NCBI GenBank assembly: GCA_018000455.1
Contig: JAGNJW010000025.1
Location: 1-64,000 of the forward strand
Length of the DNA stretch: 64,000 bases
DNA from: Acidobacteriota bacterium
GTDB lineage: Bacteria; Acidobacteriota; Vicinamibacteria; Vicinamibacterales; UBA2999
Direction of reading: 5' to 3'
A model generated the notes under the pieces. That model had not been told where the DNA came from. It searched no databases and saw only the letters and a program-made list of their open reading frames with translations. The stretch's first letter is position 1. Every line of letters starts with the position of its first letter. The translations under genes and the position numbers were made by a program. Below are positions 1 to 9,040 of the stretch, piece after piece.

Positions 1-2
1 GC

Positions 3-1712
3 GGCGCGGCCGCGTGGCTGGTGACGGGCCTGCTGCCGCTGGTGGCGGCGTGCGGAGGCGCGAGCCAGCCGGCCGCTCCGGCCGGCGCACCGTCTGCCGC
101 GGCGGCGCAGCCGGACGAGAGCGTCGGGTCGGTGACCGACGCGATGCTGCAGGATGGCCATCGCGGACGGCCCGCTACCTGGCCCACCTACGGAGGGGAC
201 TGGGGGCAGTCGCGCTACTCGCCGCTCACCGAGATCCGCCGCGAGAACGTTGCCCGGCTGCGCCCGGCGTGGATCGCTCAGACGGGTGTGGTGGGTTCGT
301 TCGAGAACACGCCGATCGTGCTCGGCCGCGAGATGTACGTGGTCACGCCGGGCGAGGGCGGCGTGCAACGCGTCATCCGCCTCGATTCGGCGACTGGCGA
401 AGTGGCCTGGCAGGCCACCATCACCGGCGACAGCGCCAGCGAACAGGCCGCCACCGAAGACCTCCATCTGCCCACGCATTTCGGTCCGAACCGCGGCGTG
501 GCCGTTTGCGGCGACAAGGTCTACGTCGGCACGCTGAACGGCAAGCTGCGGGCGATCGAGCGCAGTAGCGGCAAGACGGTCTTCGAGGTGGACACGCTGT
601 CGCCGCGCCTGACTGGCGCGCCGGTGGCCGCACCGGGCAAGATCATCCAGGGCTTGTCGTTCGTCGATCGCGGGGCCGTGCAGGCCTTCGATGCCGGCAC
701 CGGGGCGTTGGCGTGGACGTGGTACGCGATCCCCTCGCCCGAAGATGGCGGTTGGTGGGGCGAGTGGATCGAAGGCCTGCCGGGACGGCCCGAGATCAGC
801 CTCGGCCGCGACATCGCCTGGGAGAAGGCCAATCAGACGCGTCTCGCCGATGGCTGGAAGACCGGCGGTGCCAGCGCGCCGATGACGCCGACCGTCGATG
901 CCGAGCGGGGCCTCGCCTACGTGTCCACCGGCGGGCCCGACCCGACTGCGTTTCCACCGCCCGCCGAGCCGCACCCCGGCGACATGCGCTGGACCAACTC
1001 GGTGTGCGCCATCCGCATCGCCGACGGATCCACCGCGTGGTGCTATCAGTTCCTGCCGCACGACATCTGGGGCGCTTCCGGACCGACACCGCCTATCCGC
1101 TTCGCGCTCGAGCGTGACGGACGCGTGCAGCAGGTCGTGGGCAAGTTCACCGGCATGGGGAACCTCTACGTCCTGGACGCCGACACCGGCGCTCTCGTGA
1201 CGCGCTCGGACAACTACATGCCGGTCGACGGCACGGTGGGCGGCGTGGCCGGATCGAATCTGATCCGCGGCGGCGTGGCCGGCACCATCTGGTCGCCGGG
1301 CGCCTACAGCGCCGACACGGGTCTTCTCTACGCGGTCAACCAGCGCATCGAGGGCTACTTCCTGCCGCGCGAAGAAGCGCGAGGCAATGAGCGCTTCGGC
1401 AGCGTGGTGGCGGTGAGCCCGCTCACCGGGAAGGTGGTCTGGACGCACAAGACCGAGCAGCCGCTGGCCGGCGGAGTGTTGGCCACCGCGGGCGGGCTGG
1501 TGTTTGCCGGACGGAGCTCGGGCTGGTTCGACGCCTACGATGCCGCCACCGGCGACGTGCTGTGGAGCTTCCGCACGGGCGCCGGCTGCAACTCGGCGCC
1601 GATGACCTATCGGGTGGGCGGACGGCAATACGTGGCGGTCTCCTGCGGCGGCCACGGACTGCTCGACCCGCAGGGCGGCGACACGGTGCTGGCCTTCGCA
1701 CTGCCCGACTGA
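3..1712 (+). CDS. PQQ-type quinoprotein dehydrogenase lipoprotein, 5' truncated
   Basis: Exported eight-bladed beta-propeller of the PQQ-dependent alcohol/glucose dehydrogenase type, expected to oxidise an alcohol or sugar in the periplasm. The N-terminal WPTYGGDWGQSRYSPL block followed by NVARLRPAW is the typical opening of the family. The C-terminal QYVAVSCGGH...LAFALP is its usual end. There is no CxxCH, so no fused haem domain. The usual WDYD-like segment reads HDIWGASGP, so an acidic ligand near the cofactor may be missing. The frame is open to the window edge and residues before the lipobox (LVAAC) are hydrophobic, so the signal peptide very probably starts upstream; a GTG at 21 is the first in-window start. 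Substrate unknown. Confidence 0.8.
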   Translation, partial: GAAAWLVTGLLPLVAACGGASQPAAPAGAPSAAAAQPDESVGSVTDAMLQDGHRGRPATWPTYGGDWGQSRYSPLTEIRRENVARLRPAWIAQTGVVGSFENTPIVLGREMYVVTPGEGGVQRVIRLDSATGEVAWQATITGDSASEQAATEDLHLPTHFGPNRGVAVCGDKVYVGTLNGKLRAIERSSGKTVFEVDTLSPRLTGAPVAAPGKIIQGLSFVDRGAVQAFDAGTGALAWTWYAIPSPEDGGWWGEWIEGLPGRPEISLGRDIAWEKANQTRLADGWKTGGASAPMTPTVDAERGLAYVSTGGPDPTAFPPPAEPHPGDMRWTNSVCAIRIADGSTAWCYQFLPHDIWGASGPTPPIRFALERDGRVQQVVGKFTGMGNLYVLDADTGALVTRSDNYMPVDGTVGGVAGSNLIRGGVAGTIWSPGAYSADTGLLYAVNQRIEGYFLPREEARGNERFGSVVAVSPLTGKVVWTHKTEQPLAGGVLATAGGLVFAGRSSGWFDAYDAATGDVLWSFRTGAGCNSAPMTYRVGGRQYVAVSCGGHGLLDPQGGDTVLAFALPD

Positions 1713-1830
1713 GCGCCGCCTCCAGGCCGATCTCGATGGTCAGCGAGGCGCTGCGGTGGCCGTTCGCGTCAGCAGCACCCCGCGTTGAAGCGCCAACGTG
1801 CGAGCCCGGTGCCCCAGGGTGAGCGGGCGG

Positions 1831-3180
1831 TCACACCGTGCGCGCGCGCCACGCCGCCCACAGCAGCGCCGCCGTGCCGACGATCGGCCCGGCTACGCTA
1901 GTCGTCCGCAACAGCACCTCCACACTCCCGCTACCGAATCCGGTAGCGGCGACGTGGCGCACCGACGCGACGGCATCGAACAGCGCAACGAAAGCGACGA
2001 CCAGCAGGGGCCTCGGCCGAGGCTTGCGGGCCACGCGGAAGAGCGTCCATGCCAGGACGATGTCGAACAGAACCCAGGCGCGAAGACTGGCCGGTGAGAA
2101 TCCCAGGACGGCCGTCTGCTGAAAGAGCACGAGCCCGGCAAGTACCGTGGTCCAGACGACGAGAGGCACCGCGATGGCCCAGGGCGGACCACTCGGATGC
2201 CACAGCAGCGATCGCCACGCGAACCGCACGAGGCGTCCGCCCGCAAAGGCACGCAGCACGTCGAGCAGCACGAGCGGTGCGAGGCCGCGGTCCCATGCCA
2301 GCCACACGGGCGTCCAGGCGGCCGGGTGAAGCCGCGACCGGAACCGCAACAGGCCGGAGAAGTCGTAGAGCGCCACGGTTGCGATGCTCGTGACGCGCAG
2401 CCACCAGGGCACCGGCCCGGCCAGCGGTGTCAGGCCCGGCGTCACCCAGAACGGCTCGCCACCGAGCCGCCGCATCAACGCGGCGATCAGGAGCTCGGTC
2501 GTGCCGTTGGGGGCGTCTGGTCCGCGCAGCATGTCCTCCATCAACCAGCCGTCGCCTGTGCCGATGGGCACCGCGGAGAGAAACTGCACCGCCTGTCCGC
2601 CGTGTTCGGCGACGAAATAGAGGTGTTCAGCGCTCGCATAGAACGGATCGACATCCACCAGGAAATGCAGCGGTTCCATGGCGCGCGAGCGCAGCCACTC
2701 GACCCGCAGGCGTTCGACGGCCGCACCGAGCGGCCTGCCGGCGGCGAGTTCCTGCGGATCGACCGCACGCACGCTGACGCCTTTGGCCCGCGCCCGGCGC
2801 ACTTGCTCGCGCAGCTTCGGCCAGCGGCCGAGCGTCGCCGCCCACTCCGAGGGCTTCAGCACCGACTGCAGTCCGAGGACCAGAGTGCGACACCCGACAA
2901 AGGGCGCCGGGTCCTCGATCCCGATGAAGACCGGCCGACGTCCGTGCGAGCGGGCGGCGCGGCAGAACCGCCGCACGGCGTCGGCACGCTGGTTGATGTC
3001 CACGAGCGGCGTCCCAACCGCGATCCACGAGCCGCCCGCGGGCTGATAGGCGAGCACCGCGCCGGAGCCGTCGGGAGGCGAACGATCCACCCACCACTGC
3101 AGGTCCGCTTTGAGCGCCTGAAACGACACGGCATCGGCGCCGTAGCGCTTCAGCCACTCGATGCGCGTCGCTTCCAGCAC
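1831..3180 (-). CDS. DUF2156 protein (phosphatidylglycerol lysyltransferase C-terminal-like) with membrane tail
   Basis: The first 300 residues match the GNAT-like DUF2156 domain of MprF-type aminoacyl-phosphatidylglycerol synthases (GAVLAYQPAGGSWIAVGTP, VFIGIE and MEPLHFLVDVDPF blocks). In that family the domain transfers an aminoacyl or acyl group to a lipid head group. About four hydrophobic segments follow (residues 300-445). This is the reverse of MprF, where the membrane part comes first. GTG is chosen as start with an AGGTGGTGG upstream. The gene ends convergently with the quinoprotein gene. Whether it aminoacylates lipids is not shown by the sequence; no class-specific substrate residues can be assigned by eye. 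Confidence 0.7.
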   Translation of the reverse strand: MLEATRIEWLKRYGADAVSFQALKADLQWWVDRSPPDGSGAVLAYQPAGGSWIAVGTPLVDINQRADAVRRFCRAARSHGRRPVFIGIEDPAPFVGCRTLVLGLQSVLKPSEWAATLGRWPKLREQVRRARAKGVSVRAVDPQELAAGRPLGAAVERLRVEWLRSRAMEPLHFLVDVDPFYASAEHLYFVAEHGGQAVQFLSAVPIGTGDGWLMEDMLRGPDAPNGTTELLIAALMRRLGGEPFWVTPGLTPLAGPVPWWLRVTSIATVALYDFSGLLRFRSRLHPAAWTPVWLAWDRGLAPLVLLDVLRAFAGGRLVRFAWRSLLWHPSGPPWAIAVPLVVWTTVLAGLVLFQQTAVLGFSPASLRAWVLFDIVLAWTLFRVARKPRPRPLLVVAFVALFDAVASVRHVAATGFGSGSVEVLLRTTSVAGPIVGTAALLWAAWRARTV

Positions 3181-3219
3181 GGCACCACCACCTAGCTCAA
3201 GGAAGTTGCCCCGGGTCCG

Positions 3220-3300
3220 CTATCGCCGGGCACCGAGCGCCAGGCGCAGACCCAGACCGATGAAAAGCGCGCCCATCGCGCGGGTCAACCACGTGTGGAC
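3220..3300 (-). pseudogene. C-terminal remnant of a LysE/RhtB-family amino-acid exporter
   Basis: Between two intact genes, one minus-strand frame encodes WLTRAMGALFIGLGLRLALG followed by a stop. This matches the last transmembrane helix and tail of LysE/RhtB exporters (pattern: basic, G-A-L-F-x-G-x-G-x-R-L). The other 170 or so residues of the family are absent, because the amidohydrolase gene ends at once upstream in another frame. It is too short to function and has no start. I read it as the scar of a deletion or replacement. Recognition rests on about 25 residues. Confidence 0.5.
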
Positions 3301-3313
3301 GTTGCGGGTGGAC

Positions 3314-4990
3314 CTACGGTCGCGCGTCGTGCACGATGCGCCCATCCAGCATCGTGAGGAGCACCCGCACGTCGCGAAGGCGCGGTGCGGGACACGTCAC
3401 CGGATCCTCCGAGAGCAGCACGAGGTCTGCCAGCTTGCCTGGCTCGATGGCGCCCTTGTCGGCTTCCTCCATCGTGAGCCAGGCATTGCCGTTGGTGGCG
3501 ATGCGGAGGGCCTGTTCGCGGCTGATGGCCTGGTCTGCGCCCAGCACGCCGCCGGCGATCGTGTCGCGCGTCACGAAGTGGTAGATCGTCCACAGTGGCG
3601 GATAAGGCACGACCGGCGCATCGGTGCCCGACGACACGGGCAGGCCGGCATCGAGATACCGCTTCACTGGCGTCGTGAGGGCCGCTCGCGCCGGCCCCCA
3701 GTACTGCACCAGGCTCGGTCCGGCCAGATACAGATGGCTCTGCACCGAGAGCGCGAGGCCGAGGGCCCGCATGCGCGGCAGATGATCGGGACGCCCGATG
3801 AAGGCGTGCTCGATCGACCACCGCCGCTCGACGATCGATCGCTGCCGGTTGGCGCGCTCGTAGGTATCGAGCACGAGGTCGATGGCGGCGTCGCCCACGG
3901 CGTGCGTAGCCACGCGCCAGCCGCGCGCGTTCAGTGCCGTGACGGTGGCCTCGAACGACTCGTTCGACTGCGTCTGCAGCCCGCGGAACGTGCCCTTCTC
4001 GCCCCACGGTTCCTCGTACGGCTCACGCATCAGCCCGCCCTCGAAGCCGCCGTCCACGGCGAGCTTCACGCCGCCCACGCGCAGCCAGTGGTCGCCCTGG
4101 CCCTGCGTGAGGCCCGAGCCGTCGAGTGTCGCGGCCACCGCCGGCGCCGAACCGCCGGGACGCAGCAGCGCGTTCACCCGCATCGTGAGCGTGCCGGCCT
4201 TCCGCATGGCCTCGAGCAGCCGGTAGTCGTCCACGGAAATTCCCGGCAGGCGCACGGAGGTGAGTCCGGCGACGTTCAGGGTGGCGAACTCCTTGACCCG
4301 GGCCGCCATGCGCGCATCGTCCGAGAGCGCCGGAGGGGGTGGCAGCTTCACCAGGGCCTTGGCCGTATCCACGAGCTCGCCGTTCAGGCGTTTGTCTGGA
4401 TACCGTGTCAGGCGACCGCCGGGTGGTTCGGGCGTCGTCTCGTCAATACCCCAGCGGCGAAGAGCCGCCGAGTTGACGATGTACTCGTGGCCGCCGCGCA
4501 CGAGCACCACCGGATGATCGGGTGCCAGCCGATCGAGATCGTCCCTGAGCGGAAGGCGCTTCTCCTGCAGCTGCGCTTCATGCCAGTCGCTGTTCGAGGC
4601 GACGATCCCGCCCGCCGGCGTCTCGCCAACCCGCGCGGTGATGGCCGCGAAGACGTCGGCCAGCGACCGCGCGCGCGACAGGTCGACGCCGGGGCCGCCG
4701 CCGGCTCCGTGCAGATGGTTGTCCATCAACCCGGGCACGAGCGTGGCGCCGCCAAGATCGATGAGGCGGGTGGCTGGGCCCGCCAGGGCGCGCAGCCGCG
4801 CGTTGGTGCCCACCGCCGTGATCCGATTGCCGGTCACGGCCACGGCCTCGGCCGTCGAGAACGCCTGGTCCACCGTGCGCACCGTGCCGTTGAAGAGCAC
4901 CATGTCGGGCGGCGCTGGTTGGGCCGCTCCGCGGCTGAGCCCCAGGGCCGCGGCGAGCGCGGTTGCGCACATCCATCCACCAATTCGCAT
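3314..4990 (-). CDS. Exported YtcJ-like amidohydrolase (Amidohydro_3)
   Basis: Metal-dependent hydrolase of the amidohydrolase superfamily, YtcJ/NfdA-like branch. It shows the NGTVRTVD opening, the LVPGLMDNHLHG metal-binding HxH loop, a central VDGGFEG stretch, HAVGDAAIDLVLDTYE carrying a metal-binding His, and the SSGTDAPVVPYPPL segment with the catalytic Asp. The end DVRVLLTMLDGRIVHDARP is the usual C-terminal beta-sandwich strand. The start was taken at the ATG beginning a signal peptide (MRIGGWMCATALAAALGL) rather than 12 codons upstream. Likely periplasmic. Substrate unknown; relatives hydrolyse amides or formamides. It is divergent from lemA. Confidence 0.85.
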   Translation of the reverse strand: MRIGGWMCATALAAALGLSRGAAQPAPPDMVLFNGTVRTVDQAFSTAEAVAVTGNRITAVGTNARLRALAGPATRLIDLGGATLVPGLMDNHLHGAGGGPGVDLSRARSLADVFAAITARVGETPAGGIVASNSDWHEAQLQEKRLPLRDDLDRLAPDHPVVLVRGGHEYIVNSAALRRWGIDETTPEPPGGRLTRYPDKRLNGELVDTAKALVKLPPPPALSDDARMAARVKEFATLNVAGLTSVRLPGISVDDYRLLEAMRKAGTLTMRVNALLRPGGSAPAVAATLDGSGLTQGQGDHWLRVGGVKLAVDGGFEGGLMREPYEEPWGEKGTFRGLQTQSNESFEATVTALNARGWRVATHAVGDAAIDLVLDTYERANRQRSIVERRWSIEHAFIGRPDHLPRMRALGLALSVQSHLYLAGPSLVQYWGPARAALTTPVKRYLDAGLPVSSGTDAPVVPYPPLWTIYHFVTRDTIAGGVLGADQAISREQALRIATNGNAWLTMEEADKGAIEPGKLADLVLLSEDPVTCPAPRLRDVRVLLTMLDGRIVHDARP

Positions 4991-5019
4991 GCCGGGCATC
5001 GTGGAGCCAGGATCCCCGC

Positions 5020-5047
5020 TTGTCAAGGCGGCCGTCGCAGGGATAAT
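5020..5047 (+). promoter_or_regulatory. Sigma70-type promoter of lemA
   Basis: TTGTCA (5020-5025), a 16-nt spacer and GATAAT (5042-5047). Each hexamer differs from consensus at one base. A GGGAG ribosome binding site lies 8 nt before the lemA ATG. The position fits a short leader for the lemA-DUF3137 operon. Read by eye only. Confidence 0.55.
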
Positions 5048-5067
5048 CGCGCCCGGGAGTCTTCGAC

Positions 5068-5619
5068 ATGTCGATGTCCGCCATCGCCGGCCTCGCAGCC
5101 GTCGTGCTGCTCGTGTTCGTCATCTCGCTCTACAACCGCCTGGTGCGATCGCGCAACGGCGTTGAAAACGCGTTTGCCAGCATCGACGTGCAGCTCAAGC
5201 AACGCTGCGACCTGGTGCCGAAGCTCGTCGACTCGATGCGCGCCTACATGACGCACGAACGGGGCACGCTCGACGAACTGACCGCGCTGCGCGAGAAGGC
5301 GACCAGCGCCGGCGTGTCGGCGGGCGATCGGGTCGCCATCGACCAGCAGATGTCGGGCCTCATGCGCGGCCTGATGGTGCGGGCCGAGGCCTATCCTGAT
5401 CTCAAGGCCAGCGAGACGGTGATGCTGCTGCAGCGCTCGCTCAACGAGGTGGAGGCGCAGATCGCCGCCGCCCGCCGCACCTACAACGCGGCCGTCACCG
5501 GCTTCAACACCGCCATCGAGGTGTTCCCCGCCAACTTTCTGGCCGGCTCCTTCGGCTTTTCGCGCCGTCCGCTGTTTGAAGCCTCGGCCGACGAGCGCCA
5601 CGCGCCGACCATTCGCTGA
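5068..5619 (+). CDS. lemA: LemA family membrane protein
   Basis: Small inner-membrane protein of the LemA family: one N-terminal transmembrane helix (about residues 5-24), then YNRLVRSRNGVENAFASIDVQLKQR and CDLVPKLVDSMRAYMTHE, which are family signatures, and a helical-bundle domain ending in FGFSRRPLFEA. Length (183 residues) is normal. Function of the family is not settled. It precedes a DUF3137 gene by 14 nt, a common pairing, so the two probably act together at the membrane. GGGAG 8 nt upstream supports this start. Confidence 0.92.
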   Translation: MSMSAIAGLAAVVLLVFVISLYNRLVRSRNGVENAFASIDVQLKQRCDLVPKLVDSMRAYMTHERGTLDELTALREKATSAGVSAGDRVAIDQQMSGLMRGLMVRAEAYPDLKASETVMLLQRSLNEVEAQIAAARRTYNAAVTGFNTAIEVFPANFLAGSFGFSRRPLFEASADERHAPTIR

Positions 5620-5633
5620 CGAGTCACGACGCC

Positions 5634-7283
5634 ATGGTGTCTGCCGCCGAGATCGACGCGCTGTACGCATCCACGCTCGAGCCGCGTCTGGCCGCACTCG
5701 AGGGTTTGCGGAGCGAGGTCAAAGGCCACATCAAGCGGGCAGCCTTCCTCGTGGGCGTGCCGGCGGTGCTGCTCTGGGCCAACGACCTCGTCGCCCTGGC
5801 GCTGCCCGGCGGCTTCGGCTGGCTGGCGACCGCCGTGCCGCTCGTGGCGCTCTTTGCCGGCCTCATCGTCGCCGCCGTGAGGCACCTCGTGCCGGGCTTC
5901 GCCGCCTTCTCGAACTACCGCGTACGGTTCAAGCACGAGGTGGCGGCGGAGGTCTTCAAGATCGTCTGCCCCACCGCGGCCTATGCGCCGCTCGAGGGCA
6001 TCGCCGAGGTCACCTTCGACGAGGCCGGGCTCTTCAACCTGCGTGGCCACTTCAAGTCGGACGACCGCGTGCGCGGGCGGATCGGCCAGACGCCCTTCGA
6101 AGCGGCAGACGTGAGCCGCTCGTACACGACCGGTGGCGAGAACAAGCGTACCGTCGTCGTCTTCCGCGGACTGTTCTTCCATCTCGACTTCAACAAGACC
6201 CTGCGCGGCATCACGCTCGTGGATCCGAAGACCGCGGCGTCGACGTCGGTGGGCGACCGTTCGGGACTCACCGAGGTGACCCTCGAGAATCCTGCCTTCG
6301 AGGCTGGGTTCCGCGTCCATGCGAGCGACGAGGTGGAAGCCCGCTACATCCTCACGCCGGCGATCATGGAGCGCATCCTCACGCTGCAGGCGTGCACCGA
6401 GCGGCCCGTCCACCTGGCCTTCAGAGACAATCGCGCGTTCCTCGGCGTGAACTACGGCCGCGCGCTGTTTGAGCCGGCGGTTGCCGCCAGCACGTCGCTG
6501 GCTGCCATCCACGAGATGGCCGCCCACTTCGCGCTGGCGGAAGGCATCGTCCATGAGCTGGACCTCAACACACGCATCTGGACCAAGGGCGTGGACGAAT
6601 CGCTTCTGACGTCGGCGGTGACGGTCGAGCAAGACGCCTTCGATCTGGCGACCAAGCAGGGCAACGTGACGCCCGAGGCGCTGTGGGCGGCTGCGATGGA
6701 CGCCAGCGGCCACGGCGACGACGAGGCGGCAGAGGTCGTCATGGCGGCGCCGCCTGGCACGTCGATCCAGATCGATCGCGCTGGCAGCGCCGTGACGATC
6801 GACTACGGTCTCGGCCTCGGCTTCTACCTAGCGCTCGTCGTGTGGATGGCCGCCGTGGCGCTGGCGCTCGCCGCGGTGCGCGTCATCCCCACGGCGCTGC
6901 ACATGGGCGACGAGATCGCGTCGTCCACCGCGTGGCTGCCCGAGATTCCCTACGCCTCCCAGGTGGTCACCACGTTGCCAGTCGTGTGGTTCGTCGGCGC
7001 CTGCCTCGTCGGAGCCTTGGCATTCCTGATGTGGGGCGTGCGCGTCCGCAAGGTCGAGATTGCCGCCGACGCCGTGCGGATCTGGCGCGGGCTCCGTCCC
7101 CTGCCGCGCATTTACCGCCGGCCACCCTACGGCAAGGTCGTGCGCCTCGAGAAGGCCGTCTACGTCGGCAAGACCACCGGGTTTGCGCTCCTCAACGCAA
7201 CGGCGTCGCCGATGCTCTCACCGGGCGACGTGCCATGGGTGGCCAGCGAGATGCGGCGGGCGATGCGCGAGACGGCGCGTTGA
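5634..7283 (+). CDS. DUF3137 membrane protein
   Basis: Partner of LemA. Two hydrophobic hairpins near the N-terminus (about residues 40-80) are followed by a soluble region with FKHEVAAEVFKIVCP, a DUF3137 hallmark. A second pair of helices lies near residues 390-475 (FYLALVVWMAAVALALAAVR and VVTTLPVVWFVGACLVGALA). The canonical DUF3137 region is about 300 residues; this protein is longer (549) with an extra C-terminal membrane part. Co-transcribed with lemA. Function unknown. Confidence 0.75.
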   Translation: MVSAAEIDALYASTLEPRLAALEGLRSEVKGHIKRAAFLVGVPAVLLWANDLVALALPGGFGWLATAVPLVALFAGLIVAAVRHLVPGFAAFSNYRVRFKHEVAAEVFKIVCPTAAYAPLEGIAEVTFDEAGLFNLRGHFKSDDRVRGRIGQTPFEAADVSRSYTTGGENKRTVVVFRGLFFHLDFNKTLRGITLVDPKTAASTSVGDRSGLTEVTLENPAFEAGFRVHASDEVEARYILTPAIMERILTLQACTERPVHLAFRDNRAFLGVNYGRALFEPAVAASTSLAAIHEMAAHFALAEGIVHELDLNTRIWTKGVDESLLTSAVTVEQDAFDLATKQGNVTPEALWAAAMDASGHGDDEAAEVVMAAPPGTSIQIDRAGSAVTIDYGLGLGFYLALVVWMAAVALALAAVRVIPTALHMGDEIASSTAWLPEIPYASQVVTTLPVVWFVGACLVGALAFLMWGVRVRKVEIAADAVRIWRGLRPLPRIYRRPPYGKVVRLEKAVYVGKTTGFALLNATASPMLSPGDVPWVASEMRRAMRETAR

Positions 7284-7315
7284 CCACGACAGCGAGAAAC
7301 GGGAAGATGCTGGCC

Positions 7316-7795
7316 ATGTATCGACTTGCTGCGTTTCTCATCACGACGTCGGTCATGGCTGCCGCCTGCGGCGGCAACGCTCCGGCTGATGCCGGCAACG
7401 CTGCGGCCACCTCTCCAGCGGCAGCACCGCCGTCGGCACCGGCCGATGTCAATACGCTCGGCAAGGACGACCGCACCGCCGGCACGGGCGCCGAAGCACG
7501 GCCCGGCATGATGGTGTCGGTGCACTACACGGGCTGGCTCTACGATCCGTCCGCGACCGACACGCGCGGGACGAAGTTCGACAGCTCGAAAGATCGCGGC
7601 CAGCCCTTCGAGTTCCAGCTCGGCAAGGGCGATGTCATCGCCGGCTGGGATGAAGGCGTGGCCGGCATGAAGGTGGGCGGCACGCGCCTCCTCACCATTC
7701 CCTCGCAGATGGGCTACGGCGCGCGCGGTGCCGGCGCCGACATTCCGCCGAACGCGGCGCTCGTCTTCGAAGTCGAGCTGCTCGGCGTCAAGTAG
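7316..7795 (+). CDS. FKBP-type peptidyl-prolyl cis-trans isomerase lipoprotein
   Basis: Accelerates proline isomerisation in folding of exported proteins. The signal peptide ends in the lipobox MAAAC, so it should be lipid-anchored in the periplasm. After a 35-residue Ala/Pro linker comes a complete FKBP domain: VSVHYTGWLYD, KFDSSKDRGQPFEFQLGKG, VIAGWDEGVAGMKVGG, IPSQMGYGARG and FEVELLGVK, with the Tyr, Asp, Phe, Val-Ile and Trp positions of the active site present. The ATG at 7316 is preferred over 7307 because GGGAAG is 9 nt away rather than overlapping. It follows the DUF3137 gene closely. Confidence 0.92.
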   Translation: MYRLAAFLITTSVMAAACGGNAPADAGNAAATSPAAAPPSAPADVNTLGKDDRTAGTGAEARPGMMVSVHYTGWLYDPSATDTRGTKFDSSKDRGQPFEFQLGKGDVIAGWDEGVAGMKVGGTRLLTIPSQMGYGARGAGADIPPNAALVFEVELLGVK

Positions 7796-7799
7796 CCAG

Positions 7800-8990
7800 G
7801 TGACGGCCACGGCGGTCACGCCTCGCTGCCGGCACGCCGGCCGCTGCGGCGGATGCCAGTGGCAGCACGTCGCCTATCCCGATCAGCTCGCCGAGAAGCG
7901 CGACGCGCTCGACCGGCTGCTCCGTCAGCACGTCCGCGACCTGCCGGAGGTCGCGCCCGTCGTGCCGATGCCGGTCGACGACGACGGCATGCCGTGGCAC
8001 TTCCGCCACAAGGCGGCGTTCGTCTTCGGCCCCGCGGGCAGAGACGGACGCGGACTCGTCATGGGCCACTTCGCTGCCGGCGGCAAGGACGTCGTGCCCG
8101 TCGAGGAATGCCCGGTGCACAGCGCTCGCGCCAACCGCATTGCCTTTCGTCTTCGCGACGAGCTCGTGAAGGTTCGCGTCTCGGCCGCCGGCCCGGATCT
8201 GGGCGGCGTGCTCCGCCACGTCATCGTGCGCACGAGCGCCGATGAACGCGACGCCGTCGCCATGCTGGTCGTCACCCGCAACGCCGGCGAGCTCAAGAAA
8301 CCGGTGCGGGCGCTGCTGGCCAGCGACGATCGCCCCGACGGCTTCTTCCTCAACATCCACGACACGCCGTCGGCCTACATGGTGGGGAAAGAGACGCTGC
8401 GCATCGACGGTCACGCCCACGTGCGCGAACGCAGCCTCGGGCCCACGTTCCTGGTCTCGCCGACGGCGTTCTTCCAGACCAATCCCGTGGCCGCGGCGGC
8501 TCTGGTCGACATCGTGCTCGGCGCAATCGATCGACGGGCGGGGCACGTGCTGGACCTCTATGCCGGCAGCGGCCTCTTCACGCTGCCGCTGGCCGCGCGC
8601 GGGCACCGCGTGACGGCGGTCGAAGAGAACGCCCGCGCCGTGGCCGACGCCGGCAGGAATCTCGAGGCGAACCGCGTCGATCCCCGTCGCGTGCGGCTCA
8701 TCCAGGCGCGCACCGAGCGCGCGATTCGCGATCTGGAGCGGCGAGCGGTCGACGCCGTGGTGCTGGATCCGCCGCGTCAGGGCTGCGGGCCCACCGTCAT
8801 CGACGCCGTCTTCGCACGGCTCGCGCCGCCACGGGCGGTCTACGTATCGTGCCATCCTGCCGCACTGGCCGGAGAACTGCCGGCGATCGTCGCCGCCGGC
8901 TACCGCGTGACCGCCGTTTATCCGGTGGACATGTTTCCGCACACACCGCACGTGGAAACCGTCGTCGTCCTCGACCGTGTTCGACCCTGA
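7800..8990 (+). CDS. Iron-sulfur RNA m5U methyltransferase (RlmD/RumA-TrmA family)
   Basis: SAM-dependent methylation of a uridine C5 in 23S rRNA or tRNA. The protein opens with a [4Fe-4S] motif (C-x5-C-x2-C, CRHAGRCGGC) and a fourth Cys in VEECPVHS. SAM-binding LDLYAGSGLFTLPL, the DPPRQGC motif and the nucleophile Cys in YVSCHPAAL are intact. The N-terminal TRAM RNA-binding domain of RumA is missing, so it is a TRAM-less type. It starts at a GTG 4 nt after the FKBP gene; there is no in-frame ATG before the first Cys motif. Which uridine is modified cannot be told. Confidence 0.88.
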   Translation: MTATAVTPRCRHAGRCGGCQWQHVAYPDQLAEKRDALDRLLRQHVRDLPEVAPVVPMPVDDDGMPWHFRHKAAFVFGPAGRDGRGLVMGHFAAGGKDVVPVEECPVHSARANRIAFRLRDELVKVRVSAAGPDLGGVLRHVIVRTSADERDAVAMLVVTRNAGELKKPVRALLASDDRPDGFFLNIHDTPSAYMVGKETLRIDGHAHVRERSLGPTFLVSPTAFFQTNPVAAAALVDIVLGAIDRRAGHVLDLYAGSGLFTLPLAARGHRVTAVEENARAVADAGRNLEANRVDPRRVRLIQARTERAIRDLERRAVDAVVLDPPRQGCGPTVIDAVFARLAPPRAVYVSCHPAALAGELPAIVAAGYRVTAVYPVDMFPHTPHVETVVVLDRVRP

Positions 8991-9040
8991 GACAGGGGCC
9001 CGGGCCCACGTCCTCTTCCAGCAAGCGCAGGTCTGATCCG

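Noticed and set aside
3161-5251. 696-codon plus-strand frame opposite the amidohydrolase gene
   Set aside because: Shadow of the minus-strand gene; it also runs across the lemA promoter and start.
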